16,350 nt of DNA from JBKPDV01 sp046728075. GTDB lineage: Bacteria; Acidobacteriota; Thermoanaerobaculia; UBA5066; Gp7-AA6. The translations under genes and the position numbers were made by a program. This document shows positions 15,675-16,350 of this stretch, in pieces. Where the stretch lies: NCBI GenBank assembly GCA_046728075.1, contig JBKPDV010000225.1:1-16350 (forward strand). The letters run 5' to 3'. The notes under the pieces were generated by a model that saw nothing but the letters and a program-made list of their open reading frames with translations, searched no databases and was not told the origin of the DNA. Position 1 is the first letter of the stretch, and every line of letters begins with the position of its first letter.

Positions 15675-16350
15675 ATGGGTCCTGTCATCGGGTTGAACGC
15701 CCGGCCAAATCGAACCCGCCACTCCGGGTTCGTAAGGACCCGAATATTTTTTCTAGTTCTCACGGTTCTTCTGAGTACTGCGCAAATCCTGCTCTGCCAG
15801 ACTGTACGGCTTGCAGTCAATAAAAAGCGGATTGTAACGGGGCGCACCCCCGTCTTGGTCATGCTGCCAGTCACCTCAGCGGCTCCGTCAGCCAGCGGTT
15901 TCACGCAGCTAGCGGACTACGGATCCCGCACCGTTTACCTTGGTCCGGCCACGGCCGCGGCAAGCGTGATCGCCAGTCTCAAAGCGGAAGGCTACGACGC
16001 GTCTATCGCTACCGACGTCGAGCGCGTTCAGTTTCACGACTATTTAATCAATCCCGACACGGGCCAGGTGACTCCCGCGGTCGACCCAACGTACACGCCA
16101 ACCGGCAGCGACGGTCTGTACATCGTGGTTTTGAAGTCCTACCCAACGTCGGACTGGTTGGATGACTTGGATCGGCTGAATGTACGGATATTGCAAGAGC
16201 TACCGCCCGCGGCATACCTCGTGCGGGCTGCTCGGACGGTCGCCTCGAGCGCCCTTGCGGGTCGCAGTTTCGTTCGAAAAGTTGCGCCCCTGCTACCCTC
16301 GATCAAGAAAGCGCTCTTCGGCCAGACCGCTCCTCCATCTCCATTTCGAA
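15675..16350 (+). CDS. Secreted protein, probable N-terminal propeptide of an S8 (subtilisin-like) protease; 3' truncated
   Basis: No stop occurs in this frame from the kinase stop to the window end. From ATG 15675 there are 225 codons: a basic n-region (NARPNRTRHSGFVRTR), a hydrophobic core IFFLVLTVLLSTAQILLC and then a soluble part. The stretch GLYIVVLKSYPTSDWLDDL, followed by RLNVRILQELPPAAYLVRA and SFVRKVAPLLPSIK, has the pattern of the propeptide of secreted S8 peptidases (short beta strand, W-x-x-x-L helix, Y-L-V-R). The catalytic Asp/His/Ser region lies beyond the window, so the family call is tentative. Alternative starts are TTG 15693 and ATG 15861; none has a Shine-Dalgarno. A terminator-like hairpin overlaps the signal-peptide codons. 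Codon use is less GC-rich than in its neighbours, possibly a sign of transfer. Confidence 0.55.
   Translation, partial: MGPVIGLNARPNRTRHSGFVRTRIFFLVLTVLLSTAQILLCQTVRLAVNKKRIVTGRTPVLVMLPVTSAAPSASGFTQLADYGSRTVYLGPATAAASVIASLKAEGYDASIATDVERVQFHDYLINPDTGQVTPAVDPTYTPTGSDGLYIVVLKSYPTSDWLDDLDRLNVRILQELPPAAYLVRAARTVASSALAGRSFVRKVAPLLPSIKKALFGQTAPPSPFR
15725..15752 (+). terminator. Intrinsic terminator downstream of the selD-DUF2007-kinase operon
   Basis: CGGGTTC pairs with GGACCCG (7 bp, one G:T) around a GTAA tetraloop, followed by AATATTTTTT. This is the clearest rho-independent terminator in the window, 170 nt after the kinase stop. An alternative, competing hairpin cgaacccg/cgggttcg (8 bp) lies at 15711-15732. 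Either it ends the operon and the next gene starts downstream of 15752, or the hairpin lies within the next gene's signal-peptide codons as an attenuator or by chance. Confidence 0.6.

Overview
The window is high-GC, gene-dense bacterial DNA with no phage, transposase or CRISPR genes. It reads best as a chromosomal segment of a Gram-negative bacterium, probably Acidobacteriota or a close relative. That placement is inference, based on the high GC, two large receptor-type Ser/Thr kinases (one with PD40 propeller repeats), a lipoprotein-like isoaspartyl methyltransferase and a selenium pathway gene. No rRNA is present to confirm it.

Layout. (1) 1-3391, plus strand: a compact run of three genes, a 5'-truncated YtcJ-type amidohydrolase, an exported PCMT-like methyltransferase and an MFS exporter. 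Both junctions are TTGA overlaps with TTG starts. (2) 3550-6198, minus strand: a receptor Ser/Thr kinase with a PD40/TolB-like sensor. (3) 6199-6743: a tRNA-Ala(CGC) gene on the minus strand and two palindromic elements of 120 and 129 bp whose ends copy the T-arm/acceptor half of that tRNA. (4) 6744-9682, plus strand: a CPA2-type cation:proton antiporter and a GlpD-type glycerol-3-phosphate dehydrogenase. (5) 9743-10990, minus strand: a YihY/BrkB membrane protein with a winged-helix-like tail. (6) 11136-11745: two small membrane proteins. (7) 12216-15554, plus strand: selD, a DUF2007 protein and a second receptor kinase with a PEGA-like exterior, in tight operon spacing. (8) 15675 to the window end: the start of a secreted protein, probably an S8 (subtilisin-like) protease propeptide.

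The main result is that selD is a selenoprotein gene. Its frame runs through an in-frame TGA at 12273-12275, exactly at the catalytic Cys position (S-A-G-U-A-C-K). A SECIS-like hairpin follows with its apical loop 16 nt downstream. A TATAAT box ending 6 nt before the GTG start suggests a leaderless mRNA. Standard gene calling would start the protein at GTG 12351 and lose the active site. The cell should therefore carry selA, selB and selC elsewhere; I found no selC here.

A second theme is arrays of 7-bp repeats, two of them as inverted pairs, placed at gene ends: the antiporter/glpD junction, the glpD/yihY junction and between the two small membrane protein genes. Together with the tRNA-derived palindromes they suggest active small-repeat dynamics in this genome.
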